Positions 12,301-24,700 of a stretch of 64,000 nucleotides of DNA are shown here, in pieces. The notes under the pieces are model-generated. The model ran no database searches and was not told where the DNA came from. It saw only the letters and a program-made list of their open reading frames with translations. The number at the start of each line of letters is the position of its first letter. Position 1 is the stretch's first letter. Source of the DNA: Amblyornis subalaris (Eukaryota; Chordata; Aves; Passeriformes; Ptilonorhynchidae); assembly GCA_018881555.1 (NCBI GenBank), contig JACAXG010000034.1, forward strand, positions 2,180,615 to 2,244,614, in the 5' to 3' direction. The position numbers were made by a program, and so were the translations under genes.

Positions 12301-15300
12301 GTAAAGACNGCCCTCACTTCAGGAATGCAAGCTGGTTGTTTCCTTTTGGTTTTGGTTACCATATAATCAGCACATCTAACAGCTTTGCCTCAGAGACAAT
12401 CTCATCATTTCAGGCACAAATATCACTACTGCTTGTAATGCTCTCAGCACCAGCAACACTTTTTTCTAAAGAAAGTGAGGGAAACTTTGAGGGATANATG
12501 GAGAGAACTGCAAGGAATACATTTTTGATAAATGTCTGGCAGCAGCTGCGTTGGAGGTGCCAGGCTGGTGGCACCAGACGGGGTCACATCGACGTCCAGC
12601 CCCCACCCACCTCCCAGTCCGTAACAGCAGCACCTTCCCCAGCTGTACCCAGCCAGCAAAGCTGTNCAAACACCCACACTCAAACTGGCAGGGACCAAAA
12701 GCCACAAACGTGGATCCAGCCACACTGAAGCAGGACACAGCAGCCTGGCTTGTGCAGCTTATTTTGTAGATAAAGTCAAGCTCAAGGAGAAAATGGGAAG
12801 TAGAAGCCTNCTGATTTTGTGTCTGGGGCAGCATTTGATCAGAAGCCGGTTAAAAGGCAAGGGCTGGTTTTATCAAAGATGCAGCTATAACACGAACAAG
12901 CAGCTCTGAATCCCTGAAAGTTGCACNAAATGCAAGACCTCACAATACATATCCATGGCAGAGAACTTGTCCTGGCACAGACTTCTGAAAACTTAGATTG
13001 AGATACTGGATTAGATAAAAATCTTTGGCTCAACAGACAAAACAAACAGTAATAATCTCATAAATCCTGGCCCTCCACAAAATCTGTTCATTTTCAAGTG
13101 CCTGTCACTGTAGGTGCTTTTATGTAAACTTTGGGGCTTGGCACTTGGTGTGTCCATTATTGCATGGAATGTGTGCTATTCCATGATGGCATGCCAGTTT
13201 GAACCTGGATTTGAACCTCAAAACACCCACAGCAAACAGACCTCTTGCCTTTCCTGCAATGAGCACCGAGTGCTTATTTGAGCCGTGACCATGGCAGAGT
13301 TCTGCACGGGACTGTAGGATGCAGAGACGATGAAGTGTGGCCCCACACACNCTGTCCATGCCAGAACTGGGACTTGCCACCACAGCCTCATTTTAGTTCT
13401 CACAAATGAGTCAGAGAAAGGAGGGCCTAAAAATTCCCCTGATCCCTTCAGTTACAGGAACTTTGCTTTCAGAGCTACATATAAGTGATCAAAATCAGCT
13501 TGAGAGGAAATGGAATTCATCCTACAGCTGCACTCCGAGTTTTTCCTTCACAGTATCTATGTTGGTCAGAAGCATGAAAAAAATAGATACATATATATGC
13601 AAAATTATACCAAACAAAAAAAAACCTATGAGTTTAATTTTAGTTGGGGTTTTTTTTGGCAAAATTTAATAGAATATATTCTTAGTAAAAAAGGGAACTA
13701 CTCATGCAAGAAAAGGGACAAACACAAAGGTTATATAAAATTCTCAATATTAGTATTCAATGATAATTTATATGATTTTTTCAGCATCATATTTCCTGTT
13801 AGCTAGTTGTAAAAAAAATAACAGTTACATTACTGATACATATCTATATAGTAAAATGCTTCCTGATTAATTATATATCACTATCTGCATACTGGTCANG
13901 CAACTTTAACTAGAAAATATTTAAAACCTTTCCATGAGAATGCAGCACATTTCTACCGTTTTCATTAATATTCCAAGCAATTTTCTGCTTGTTGATCGAC
14001 TTTCCGGTTTAAGGAATACCAGAAAATGTGGATGATTACACGGATCTTGACAGGTACATGTCTCCTGTTAAGACAGCATTCGCCACAAAGAATTCAATGA
14101 TCTACAATACTGTGCAGTTTGTTATAGCACTAAAAATTTCAGGAAAGTGTTGAAAGAAAAACATTTTTTGCTGGAAAAGCTTTTATACAGTATCTATTCC
14201 TCCCTCCTATACAGGGAAAAATAAGAAATTAAAAGAAAGAATAGATAACTGTAGGCCTAAGCTTCCTCTCATCACAGTTAAAAATAATAGTTGGACATTT
14301 TAAGTCTTATGTTAAGTGCCAAGAGACAGAGTTTTGCCTACCTGAGGCAGACAATGGAGTATTTTTTTCTTTCCCTTTTAAATACTTTGACTGTGAAAAA
14401 GCTGTACTAAATTGAATACCACTGCCACAGAAATGAAATTGTCACCGGGCACACAGAGCAGGCAAAAGCTTAATGAAGGTTATAGAGACGCCTGACTGCA
14501 GCCAACGTACAGGCTATAAACTCCAGAGGCAGAGCTGGAGGGGAGGCAGCAGGCACTGCTGGCTGACTGTCCCCTCAGATCCCAGCTTTGTCCCTGTGTC
14601 CACAGCAGGGCCANAGCCGTGCCAGCACAACTACACCCACCTGTGACACACCCACACGGGCAGGTGCTGCAGGTTGGTCACGTCTGACGAACATCAAAGC
14701 CAAAAAACCACAAGGACACATTCTGAACCCTNCCAGCAGGAGACAGTGACATCCTTGGTAANCATATGCATTTTACTTTACAGCTTAAGACTGAGATGCC
14801 AAAGGGGGCCCAGACCTTTCACTCCTTTGCAGAAATCTTCTGGTTTTGTCTTGTTTAATAATCCTTCAGAAACAGTTCTGAGACCCTTGACAAACCAATC
14901 CAAGCATGCAAAGAAAACACTTGATGACCAGATGGCCCATACTGTCATCCTTCAACANCCATATGTTTCAAGTGTACTTTCAGATTGCTGCTAAGGGGTT
15001 GGGCTTTAGAGTTGTAAAGATTCTAGTCAGCAGGAAGAATCCTCACAGATGTTGGAAAAAATGCTTTCACTGCAGAAGGATCTCATGATTGGATTCTTCT
15101 GATTGACAATACTGGACAAAATTGATAATATTGAAAAATACTAATAAAATAGATGCTATCAGTTTTGGTGATGCATTTATCTCTAGATTAAAAGCCAAGT
15201 GTAATGAAGAAAAGACTTCGAACTACAAACAATGATTCTACTTTTCTACAAATCATCAAAAACTTTTGAGCCACAGAACAGCAACATATTTTATTAAGTA

Positions 15301-15655
15301 CTGAGCATTATACGGGGTTATCAAGAAAGTAATGATTTTAATAAGAATAATTTTCAATTTTGTACGTATGTCAGAGTCAAAACTTTATCTTCACAAAAGT
15401 TTAAAAACAGTTTATATCTTTGTATTTCAGACAAGCTTTCCTGAACTCACAGATCACAAGGCTGCTCATAGATGATACCTGAGGCACTGGTATTCAGAAG
15501 CCTGCAAGGAAAGTAGACTCTTNGGCCAACTGAGGTAGCTGGGCAAAAAAATTAACTTCTATAATTTCTCTTGTACTATAAGAGATAGTCATGTTTCTTG
15601 GATTACCAATATTTATTCCTTATCATCTCGTTAAGAAATCTCTCGCAGACAATAA
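9382..15655. other. Unique noncoding DNA with two GC-richer patches
   Basis: No gene or transposon was recognised in these 6.3 kb. Two patches, around 12540-12730 and 14440-14690, are locally richer in GC. Open frames there (for example 12273-12728 plus strand, 151 codons including three unknown residues) overlap open frames on the opposite strand and have no recognisable domain, so they are not called as genes. Confidence 0.55.
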
Positions 15656-15750
15656 AATAGAGTCATAAAATGGTCAAAGACCACTTGTTCCATGGGCAGG
15701 ACATTTTCCACTAGACCAGGCTGCTCAGAGCCCCATCCAACCTGGCCTGA
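15656..15750 (-). mobile_element. CR1 LINE fragment, 3' end, minus strand
   Basis: Read on the minus strand the segment gives the characteristic avian CR1 3' region. It has GGCCAGGTTGGATGGGGCTC, then a GAGCAGCCTGGTCTAGTGG block, CCTGCCCATGG, and a decayed copy of the terminal ATTCTATGATTCTA repeats near 15656-15672. CR1 copies are usually 5'-truncated and lack target-site duplications, as here. The fragment is diverged and shortened between blocks. It is noncoding; the match is to the family pattern known to me, not to a computed alignment. Confidence 0.8.
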
Positions 15751-17786
15751 CCGTGACAAGCATTTGCCAGAGTTCCTTTAACAATACAAACACATGAGTG
15801 AAATCCTGGTTTCATTCCCACCAACAGAAGCTTTTGTTATGAAAGCTATAAGACAAGATACATTAAACTATTCCCAATGATTTTATCTGTTTTGTGGTGA
15901 ACTAAAAAAATGAATGAATTAGTTCACTGAACCACTATGGATTGCCTAGCTCTGTTTGTAGTTGATGAAGAAAACCAGGCATTTTTAGAACATTATGTAG
16001 CTGATCACATGAAAACATCTCCTTGAGGGTGATGCTAATTAAATCCTAGTTTTCACTGAGTTTATAAACTAGATCTCCAGCAAGTCCAAGGGGAACATAA
16101 CATGACTAACTCAGCAACTCATCACATCTTGTTTATTTATAAAATCATGTGGCTTAAACTGAAATATTTCCATTTCAGCAAGCTGAAAATCCAAAAGTAG
16201 AAACATGCCCAAGGGTCTGGAAGAGTAAAAGTCTTTGAAAAATCCTAGCTATTAAAGCAGTGCATTTACAGACATGTAAATATTTGTCAGATAGGTCAAT
16301 AGCTAGAAATAAAACATGATCTGGCAATAGCNCTAGTTTGCTCTTATAAGTCACCTGCCTACTCATGGTGGCACTATCATTAATAAAAAGCACCAAAAAA
16401 CCGAAAAAAANCCCCCTCTATTTCAGCCTATAACAGCCAGAAAAACATTGTGGCACTGAAGAAGAAAGATGCCCAGGAAATGGACAGTGGATCTTCAACC
16501 CCAAGTGACATGAGAGGGGCTCACTTGAGGCATAGATCCTAAGCCATAGCAAGTCTCCTCTTTCCTTTTTTAGAGTAGAATACACTTGAAAATGTGTTAA
16601 TTCTGTGGAAGGCTTTTACCTTTCCCCTTGTCATTGCCTTTCTCTGGTCATGCACCATGTTCACTGACTCCTAAGTTTCATGACTGGCAAGTCAAGGCAC
16701 CAAATCCAATCATTCCAGAATGTTATCTATGACAGGGCCTAAGGAACCGTGAATGAGGTCAACATGGGCTGCAGCCTCTGTCACTGATACGGAAATGATG
16801 ATGTACATAGTCTTCTCAGCATTCAACTTTATACAAACCAGAAATTTGGTATATAACAATAGATAGACTCAATCTGGATCTCTCTCATTAATGTGCAATT
16901 ATTTCTATTTTCAGTCTGCAGTGTATTTCCATAACACCCAAATAACATGGCAGATGTTATTGTCCATAAATCCTCTCGTGTGACTGTTCCACTGCTTAAN
17001 GCTCCAGTTTTCTATATCTAAAAATAATACATTTTGAAAACTATGTTTATATTTACAATGTATGTCTTTATTCCTTTCTGAGATAACTAAAATATTAAGA
17101 TATATTTTTGCATTTCTAATGAGCTCATTTAGCCCTTTTTTAAATAAAAGGAAAGCTATAATATAATGTTATAGAAAGACACATCATGAACATTATTTAA
17201 AATATTAAAACTAATATTAGTAAGATATCAGTCTAAAAGACAAAGGAGTAAAGCATATTTATCATCCACTAGACAAAGAATAGTCTAATTGTTCTTAAGT
17301 ATGAATTTTCAGAAATGACATGATTTACAATTTAATACTTTGATTTATGTGTTCTCAAGTCATGAAATGTTAAGCGATTTTTCAGAAAAAAAATAATTAA
17401 AGAAAGCCTCAAAACTATTCATCCCAATGTCAAAGCACTCTAGGTCATCTCTATTTGTCACACATAAGTGGGAATTCTAGGGATTTAACTATTTTGCTGC
17501 TCTAATAGCATCTAACATGACACAATATAAAAAAAAAATTGGAAATGCTATAAAATGTCCAAAATCAGCATCAAATTCCGTCCTCACCTGTAATAATACC
17601 TGCTTCTTGCACAAGAATATATAACTCCCTNCAGACTAGAGTGTGCATAATCCCCTACAGAGTAACAGGATTTTGCATGGGGGTCTGACANTCTGGTAAT
17701 TCTACTGGAAAGGTCTTGAATGCTGCAATCTGCCACTGGATTTTCCTTCTTCCCCACACTTGCACCACATTGGCAACTCAGTCATA
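15751..17786. other. Unique AT-rich noncoding DNA
   Basis: No gene, RNA or repeat was recognised between two CR1 fragments. Confidence 0.6.
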
Positions 17787-18245
17787 CAGAATCACAGAAT
17801 GGGTCAGGTTGGAAAGGACCACAGTGGATCATCTGGTCCAGTGAGGGAGACTCCACAGCCTCTCTGGGCAGTCTGTTCCAGTGCTTGGTACCCTGAACAG
17901 TAAAGTTCTTCCTCCTAGTCACGTGAAACTTCCTGTGCCTCGGTTCCTGCCGTTGCCTCTTGTCCTATTGCTTCACACCACCGAGCAGAGCCTGGTCCAT
18001 CCTCTGACCCGTCCCTTCAGATACTTGTGTACATTGGTGAGGTCCCTTCTCAGTCATCTCCTTTTGAGGCTGAACAGGCCCAACTCCCTCAGCCTTTCCT
18101 TGCAAGAGAGATGCTCCAGTCCCTTAAGAACCTTTTCAGNCTCCACTGGAGCCACTCCAGGTGCTCCATTGTCTCTCTTGTCCTGAGGAGCCCAGAACTG
18201 GACACAGCACTCCAGATTTGCCTCACCAGGGCACGCCTGGATCAA
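17787..18245 (-). mobile_element. CR1 LINE fragment, about 460 bp, minus strand, internally deleted
   Basis: The plus strand begins AGAATCACAGAATGG, the complement of the CR1 3' terminus, and continues antisense through the 3' untranslated region into the end of the reverse-transcriptase frame. On the minus strand the residues ERLRELGLFSL can be read, typical of the C-terminal end of CR1 ORF2. Relative to the family pattern, a block of roughly 90 bp appears to be missing at about 17840-17842, where the terminal segment joins directly to the 'gagactccacag' block. The copy is 5'-truncated and not active. The family call is firm; the deletion size is an estimate from memory of the family. Confidence 0.9.
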
Positions 18246-18309
18246 TATATAGTTTAACCTATTTACCCCCCAAAGGGATGGGCAGTTAGTATAATGTAGA
18301 ATATTTTCT

Positions 18310-18625
18310 TTTNTTCCCCAAGTGCATTACTTTATGTTTTGTACCATGGAATTTAATCTCTCTTTTTGAGGGTGGGAGAGGTATCATAAAAAAAAAAGAA
18401 AAATTCCGCCTTCAATGTCATTCCGTACTTTCTGCCCAGCAATTCCATTTGTCCTGTCTGTTGACAATGCCACGCCACTTTGAATCTTTAGTAAATTTCA
18501 ACAGAATACTACACTTTCTGTGCCAAAACCATTACTAAAAACATTAAACAAAATTGGTTCCAAGACTGATGTTCAGGAACTATATTAAATAATCTTTCAA
18601 TACATTCTGCTTCCTCGTTTTAACA
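18310..18625 (-). mobile_element. Older, strongly diverged CR1-like LINE fragment, minus strand
   Basis: Directly beyond the younger CR1 copy the plus strand shows scattered blocks matching the antisense CR1 ORF2 region: CCCCAAGTGCATTACTTT near 18316-18333, and later TTAAACAAAATTGGTTCCAA followed by GACTGAT and CAGGAAC near 18544-18581. The order and spacing fit an ancient CR1/L3-type copy riddled with small gaps. It is noncoding. It may be the older continuation of the same insertion or a separate insertion; the difference in divergence favours a separate one. Confidence 0.45.
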
Positions 18626-18824
18626 TGATTTATTCTGAGTCAGGTTTATCACTCCATTTAATGCTTATTTTCTGGAAAGTGTACAGAAATATAAAATAAT
18701 TCAATTCAACACCCTGGCTCGAAAAGCACTTGCTTGTGTGTGTAGCCTAGAGTTGATGTATTAAATGACAATAAAATGGATAAAACAACCTTACTGCGCT
18801 AAAAGTTACTGCCAATATACGACA

Positions 18825-19160
18825 TTGTTAAATTAAAAATTAATTGCCTGAAGAAACATACAGGAATGCATACATGCGTACTTCAAACTTTTTATTTAGG
18901 ATTGCTTAATAATTTATGGCTTGAGTAAGAACATGCCTCCTTCAGCATAAAAATGCTAATTGCATTAAAGAAGAAACAATCCCTGGAGCACAGAAGCGAG
19001 CATTACAACTTGTTAGTCAAAAATTAATACTCAGCACTGTAAGTCATTTTTATTAACTTACTCTACAGTTGCAATGGCTGCACAATTACAAACAGCAATG
19101 CACCATTCCCCAAGACTTAAGATAAACGATCAAATTAATTTTTAGTTTAGTAAAATATTT
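18825..19160. promoter_or_regulatory. Candidate conserved noncoding element (unproven)
   Basis: This AT-rich block contains repeated TTAATTA-like and ATTAA motifs and a POU/octamer-like composite ATGCTAATTGCATTAA at 18953-18968. It contains no simple repeats, no transposon signature and no N over most of its length. Motif density of this kind is typical of developmental enhancers. Conservation cannot be seen from one sequence, so this is an inference. Confidence 0.25.
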
Positions 19161-19595
19161 TGTTACTTCAGTCTCACTACCAAAGACTGAAGTCCAGAAT
19201 GAAAAAGTACCACATTTTTCCATATTTTTTTGCCATGTTTTTACAATTTCTGCTTTATATACCACCTACTGTTGTGCTTTCAGTACTGATATCAGTGAGC
19301 AGTGACCATCACAGCACAAAACATANGAAACTGCTTTCGGTTTTTTCCCCTGTATAGCTGAAAGAATTGTCAGCTCCAGTAAAATATTTCCTTAAGTTTG
19401 AGTGCATCAGGACCCCCTTTTTTAAACTCAGACACTTTTAAGTGAGAATTTCTTTTAGATGTTTTGGGGAATTTTCACATGTTCCTCTTTTTCAAAAAAT
19501 GCAACCTGGCAAAATTTGCAGAAAAACTGTGTAAGTCACACTGCATTTCTGGCAAAACTTTCACCTTTGTAACAATTAAGTGATGCCGCACATTT
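19161..19595. other. Unique noncoding DNA
   Basis: No gene or transposon was recognised in this stretch leading to the poly(A) tract. Confidence 0.6.
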
Positions 19596-19618
19596 AAAAA
19601 AAAAAAAAAAAAAAAAAA
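19596..19618 (+). repeat. Pure poly(A) tract, 23 bases
   Basis: Twenty-three consecutive A, the longest homopolymer noticed in the window. There is no AATAAA signal in the roughly 30 bases upstream and no recognisable gene-derived sequence before it. A processed retrocopy is therefore not supported; a mutable homopolymer is the simplest reading. Confidence 0.85.
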
Positions 19619-20739
19619 GAACAACAAAACCAACAACTGCCATCTTGCAGCAAAGTCTTATATTACTCTGTGCCCTAAACATACATATTCATGTTTTGCT
19701 TTAACTCTTGATTTTTGCCACCAGAGCAAAAATGCAGCATGTACCCAATATGTAGCGTGCATAAAGTGCACAGAGCTCATGTCACATCACACACGATGCT
19801 TGGGACTCTGACCCTCTGGTAGGACTGTGTGAAAGTCTCCTATCAACACTGCTCTACAGCGAAACCATCTCAAGGCAAAGGAGTCCTTTCCACTACAAAA
19901 ACAGAGAATCATGTTGTGGGGGGTGTCACAGGACAAAGGATGCAGCTGGGAGAAAAGTAGGTAAAAGATGGAAAAATATCTCAAGAGGAATTACACAAAA
20001 TATAAGATACAGCTAAGTCAAAATGCCCTTCAGAGAACAAAATTTCTGGAGGCTGCAGGTGTTTCCTGGGGAAAATATTACCGAAGGTGTTTACTTTTTT
20101 ATTCTCCTGCCTACGTGTTTGCTGCTGTGGGAGATGAGGTGCCATGAGGACACCAGGCCAATGTGGAACACACCTTTTTGTGGTAAGGAGGTTATAACAA
20201 CAGCTCATCAAACAAAGGTCTAGAGAACAAATCTCTGGTTTGGGCATACATATTGTCATCTTGTGCCTTCCCACCACCAAGTTCTCTGCAGTTCTGCCAC
20301 TTAGCACTGACACAGCTCTCTGCAAAGAGCTCCCAGCCCTGTGGATACCCCGGTAAGAGCTGCCCAGCACATCCCTGTGTGGTTCTGGCCGGGATACTTG
20401 CACTGGCGCTCCCTGTGTCTAACATTAGGGAAGAGGCAGTGCTGTGAAACACCTCGCGCACCCAAGAGATTACAATTACAATTACACAAGTAGGTAACCA
20501 GGCAGCTTCTCCAGAGCAACGTTTTTCAGTTTGGGGGAGGATTGCATCTGATTATTGTCAAGCAGAGTTGCTCTTTACAGGTAGATTTTAATTTTTAAAA
20601 AAGGTAAAGTTTTGTTCAAACCTTTCATAAAATGTCACNGTTACAAAGTTTAATTTTGCCAAAGGCTATGAAGAGTGTAAAACATTGTTTTGATTACTTG
20701 GTCAGCATAGAGGTTTTATTCCCCATCAGAACACATTAC
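19619..20739. other. Unique noncoding DNA with a small GC-richer patch
   Basis: Around 20330-20460 the sequence is locally richer in GC and has a handful of CpG (for example CCCCGGTAAGA, CTCGCGCACC). Frames on both strands are open for 60-140 codons in this patch, but they overlap each other and show no recognisable domain. No gene is called. Confidence 0.5.
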
Positions 20740-21280
20740 CATAGAGAATGTTGACCAAATGAACTCTCTCCTTGTTTGTGTCTCACCTAATTAAGCATTA
20801 TAATTATAAACAGCTTCAGGCTGTCATAATTAGACTCCTGTTGATTTTACTATTGTTGTATCACACAGCTCTCTGATCAGTGTCCAGTCACACAGAGGCT
20901 GCACACAGTCTGTCCTTTAAAACTCCTGGCAACTGGGTAGCAGTGGAAGTCTGCAGAAGCAGTGTCAAACTGTGCACATTTAAAACTAATTTCTAATCAA
21001 TATCATCTTTAAAGAAGGCCTAAACTTGGTACTCATCTGCTTTTCCTTGAGAGNAGAACTTATAGACAACCAAAACATTTCTTCTCTAACATTTGTGTTG
21101 TTTCAATTGGTAGCAGCCCTAAGCAATTGCTTCCTGATCAAATGTAATTTTTTTTATGAAGTTAGTGAAATATTTATCAAGATTAATTTTAAATTATTTG
21201 CACGAATGTCCTCTCTAATTACATTTGCATATTCATTGNTCTAATTAGCCCAGTGGCTTTAATATGAATCAGAAATTGAT
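20740..21280. promoter_or_regulatory. Candidate conserved noncoding element with homeodomain/POU motif cluster (unproven)
   Basis: Three TAATTA homeodomain core sites lie within 45 bp (20788-20793, 20801-20806, 20827-20832). About 400 bp further on, two more TAATTA sites (21216-21221, 21242-21247) flank a perfect octamer ATTTGCAT at 21223-21230. There is no transposon signature or simple repeat. Dense, short-spaced TAATTA plus octamer sites are a known pattern in vertebrate developmental enhancers. Function and conservation are inferred, not shown. Confidence 0.3.
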
Positions 21281-21741
21281 ACTGTGCATGTTCTCAGGTT
21301 TAACCTCTAAAAAATGCCATGATGGTTCTGAAAAGGCACAGTAGGTTTCATTTACACAGCCCATTTCAAGCAGGGCCAGCAGGGATGTTCTTTCTCTGCA
21401 GTGACGTGGTGACTAATGCAGAGAGGAGGCAATGCAAACTGCTCATGATCTACCAAAGCTAAATAGCCAGCACGGATGGGTCACACCACATGGCTACGAC
21501 TGAGGTTCAGGCTGGGTTATCCTTCCCTCACACGCTCTCTGAAGGGCAACACGCTGCATTTTCCTTTGACTTTGTATCCATTTGAATCCTGTTACCACTG
21601 ACTGTTCTGGGTTCTGCCAGGCATTTGGGGTTTATCTGTGCAATTATTCCTTCTCCTTTCTCTTGTTCTATTGCTGTGTGTCAATGACCATTTTTCAGTG
21701 CTTCCATTTCTTTGCTCACCTTTTGGCAGCAAGCAGATTGG
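21281..21741. other. Unique noncoding DNA
   Basis: No gene or transposon was recognised. Confidence 0.6.
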
Positions 21742-21791
21742 GAAAAAAAACCAAACCAAAACAAAAAACGCCAAAAACAAAATCGACAAAC
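21742..21791 (+). repeat. A/C-rich low-complexity tract
   Basis: An A run followed by CCAAACCAAAAC-type units, nearly pure A and C. It is similar to the tracts at 4183, 6181, 30397, 48155 and 62922. Confidence 0.65.
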
Positions 21792-24700
21792 ACTGGAGCT
21801 TAAGATATGAGGCAGTTTGAAATTATTCCCACTGCAGTAATTCCCAAACACATACCAACAAATGAGTCAGGACTGCACCAANGCACTTGGTTTTCACTTC
21901 ATGCAACGTGATGGTATTGTGAAGGAGGTGGCAAATGCACACAGTTTTCTGGCAGTCTTTACTCCAGAATGATTCCATGTGGATTGGGAGCATTCCCAGC
22001 AGAGAAGATGAGACACAGTATTGCAGAGGGGTGGTAAAAAGCAAGAAAATAACAACCTACCTTTCCTCTAATACAACAGAACGCTACAGAATACTTTCAG
22101 GGTGTCTCAGCATAGACTGCTCTGAACACAGGGAGTTCTGAATTTTTTACAAAAAGAAGTCCTTTGGGAGAAGAGTNAGTAAGCAGAGTTAGTTCAAATT
22201 CTAGATTCAAAAAAAAAATCCCTGAAAATACTGGTGGTGTTTTTTTCTCCCCCATCTCTCCTGATATGCCTTTATTCTTTCACTGTCTGTGATTTCCAAC
22301 ATGATGTTCAACAGGCAGTATTTCTGTTCTAAAATTTAGAGCCTTTCAAGACATATGGCATATGTGGGAAAGCCAGTGTAAATTCCTACTGCCCTAAAGA
22401 CGTACTAGCATTTAAGAGACTGCTCTCGGCCAGTTAAGTACAGAAATTATTTTGTTTGTACTTTTGGTATATAGTGTACTTAAAACTTTACTAATATCCT
22501 GATCAGGTNTTGCTTTTCTCCTTTACTCCTGAAAGCACAGAATTCCCCAATAAATGAACAAATTCAGGCCCCCCATAATAATCCCTTGAAACGCAATAGC
22601 GTTTCCAGGACAACTAAGCTACAGGAAAGCGTGCACTATCAATCCACAGACACCATCATCTGCCANTCCCATTTTTAGATTTGAAAGCCAAAGTCTTTGC
22701 CTCATTTCCTGACATCTCACCCAGCCAAAAGGGTGGCTTGCAAGGACTGCCCGTGAGCAAGATGGAAACAGCACACCNCAAGAGAAACCGTGATGTGGTG
22801 GGAAGAAGAGGTACCTATAACCTTTAGCTGATCAGAAGTATTAATAAAAATATATATGTGCACAGAGCATGTAAAAAATACATGATGGCATGACACAATA
22901 TAAAGTTCTTATAGGTATGGTTTAGAATGGCAGCATTATTCCCAAGTGCCTGTATACCATTTATATAACCATGACATTGAGACTTCTACACATACTCCAT
23001 ATTTTACAGAAAAATGATTTTCCAGAAGTTTATTTTTTACTATGGAGTTTTGAATTTTATTGGTCCTATTTTTCATATATTGTTGCCTGCAAAATAAATT
23101 CCTGGTGGACTATGATTCTTGTGGCATACATTTTGAAAAAGAAAAAAAATAAAACTAGAAAAAATTCATACGTAATAAAACTTGAGAACCTTTTAAAAGT
23201 TATCTAATGTAGCTCTACCTTTCATAACCATGTTATTGCAGTTTTTATGTCTGCTCTTGTATAACCAGCCTGGAGTAGCAACAAGTAGGATTTTTAAACT
23301 AAAATCCTATTGGCTACTTCCTCACCACTGGCATAAATTCAGAGTTTTGTTCTTCCTTTAACCTGTACTTATGGAGGAAAAGAGCAACTTAACTTTATTC
23401 CATTTCTGCCATATCTACATTTCTTTAGGGTAGAAGTAAATTATGCCTGGAAGTTGGCACCCAGACTATTCCTAAAATCTCAGCTCATTCTGACACTGTC
23501 ATTGGTGCTTAACTGAACATCACCCAGTCCAAGGTTCATACCCAAATAATAAAGGCACTGAGAGAAAGAAGAGAAGAAACTAAGTCCTCAAACTTTGTTT
23601 CACTTTAAAAGGAACTATCAGAGCACGGGAGAAGTTTGAGAATTCTCTATCACATGGCTCCATGTAGTACGGGTACTCCCAGTACCTAAACAACTGAGCA
23701 GATCCAAAGAGCTGTAATTCACATGCAAGAACCAAACACTCTCAGAAAGAATGAGCCTGTATTGAATACAATAACATGAGCAAGAGCTAATGCAGATCCC
23801 ACAGTTTTGTGGTNTACTGTCAAGATTCTGACCTCTGACACACACAATTGGTAAGAAGGAGGTATGAGAAGCTGATAAAAAACCACATTGTCTAAAGTCA
23901 ATGTTCAAGGATGAAATTGTGCTACTGCACCAAAAATAGGTCAAAGTTATAAACTAGAGTGTGTAGGCTGAATATCAAAGAATGACCAGCAAAAATTAAT
24001 TACAAATACTGCAGTGACAAGAGGATGACAGAAATTACTTTTCTAATCTAGGAGACCCTCATCTACTGCTGATCACGCTAGAGAACTGAATCCTTTGCAA
24101 TTGTATGGCCCAGAATTAAAAGCATGTACATAAATACATACACACATATAAATACAAACATATGCCCATGTGAGCCACTCCTAGCCACAGCTTCTCTTAA
24201 AAGAAACTCATACCATCTCAACTCTCACAAGTTCAGATAATTTATGCAATAATTTCATGCAGTAGAATTCCCAGAGCAGAGCTCCCAATACGCACATAGA
24301 GCAATTCTTCTTCAAGTACTCTAATATACTTTGTGGATCTCATCATTAGAAATGGCCATATTTGGCTGGTTTCCCTTTATGGCAGCTTTCTGAAAGCACA
24401 GAGAGCTGCACTGTGAAGTTGATACCATCGCCTTAAAAACCAACACGGACATAACGACTATTTGTGCCTGGAGTACATTATTGCTTATGTTAATATTTTA
24501 TGTTTACTGACTCTGTTTGCAAATTGCACCAAGGAGTGTGTTCTCAGTTTTGCTTCAATTTGATAGAATGAAAAAGAAGCGTTCTATGGGGAGTATTCTC
24601 TGTTTGTTTTACAACAAGGGATGGGAGGAATTGGATGCTGTACTTACTGCTTAACACTCCAGATGCTTCAGCTGCGAGTGGNTAGGAATAAGACCTCACT

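Noticed and set aside
12273..12728. 151-codon plus-strand open frame
   Set aside because: It contains three unknown residues from N, overlaps two open minus-strand frames of 93 and 122 codons, and has no recognisable domain. Its size is within chance expectation for 64 kb.
12540..12730. Second CpG island
   Set aside because: A few CpG occur (around CATCGACGTCC and GTCCGTAAC), but density is much lower than at 58.4 kb and does not clearly exceed local GC content.
17881..18186. 101-codon plus-strand open frame
   Set aside because: It lies wholly inside the antisense strand of the CR1 fragment at 17787-18245 and is a by-product of the repeat.
19981..20403. 140-codon minus-strand open frame near a GC-richer patch
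   Set aside because: Overlapping frames are open on both strands and no domain is visible; there is no promoter or splice context to support a gene.
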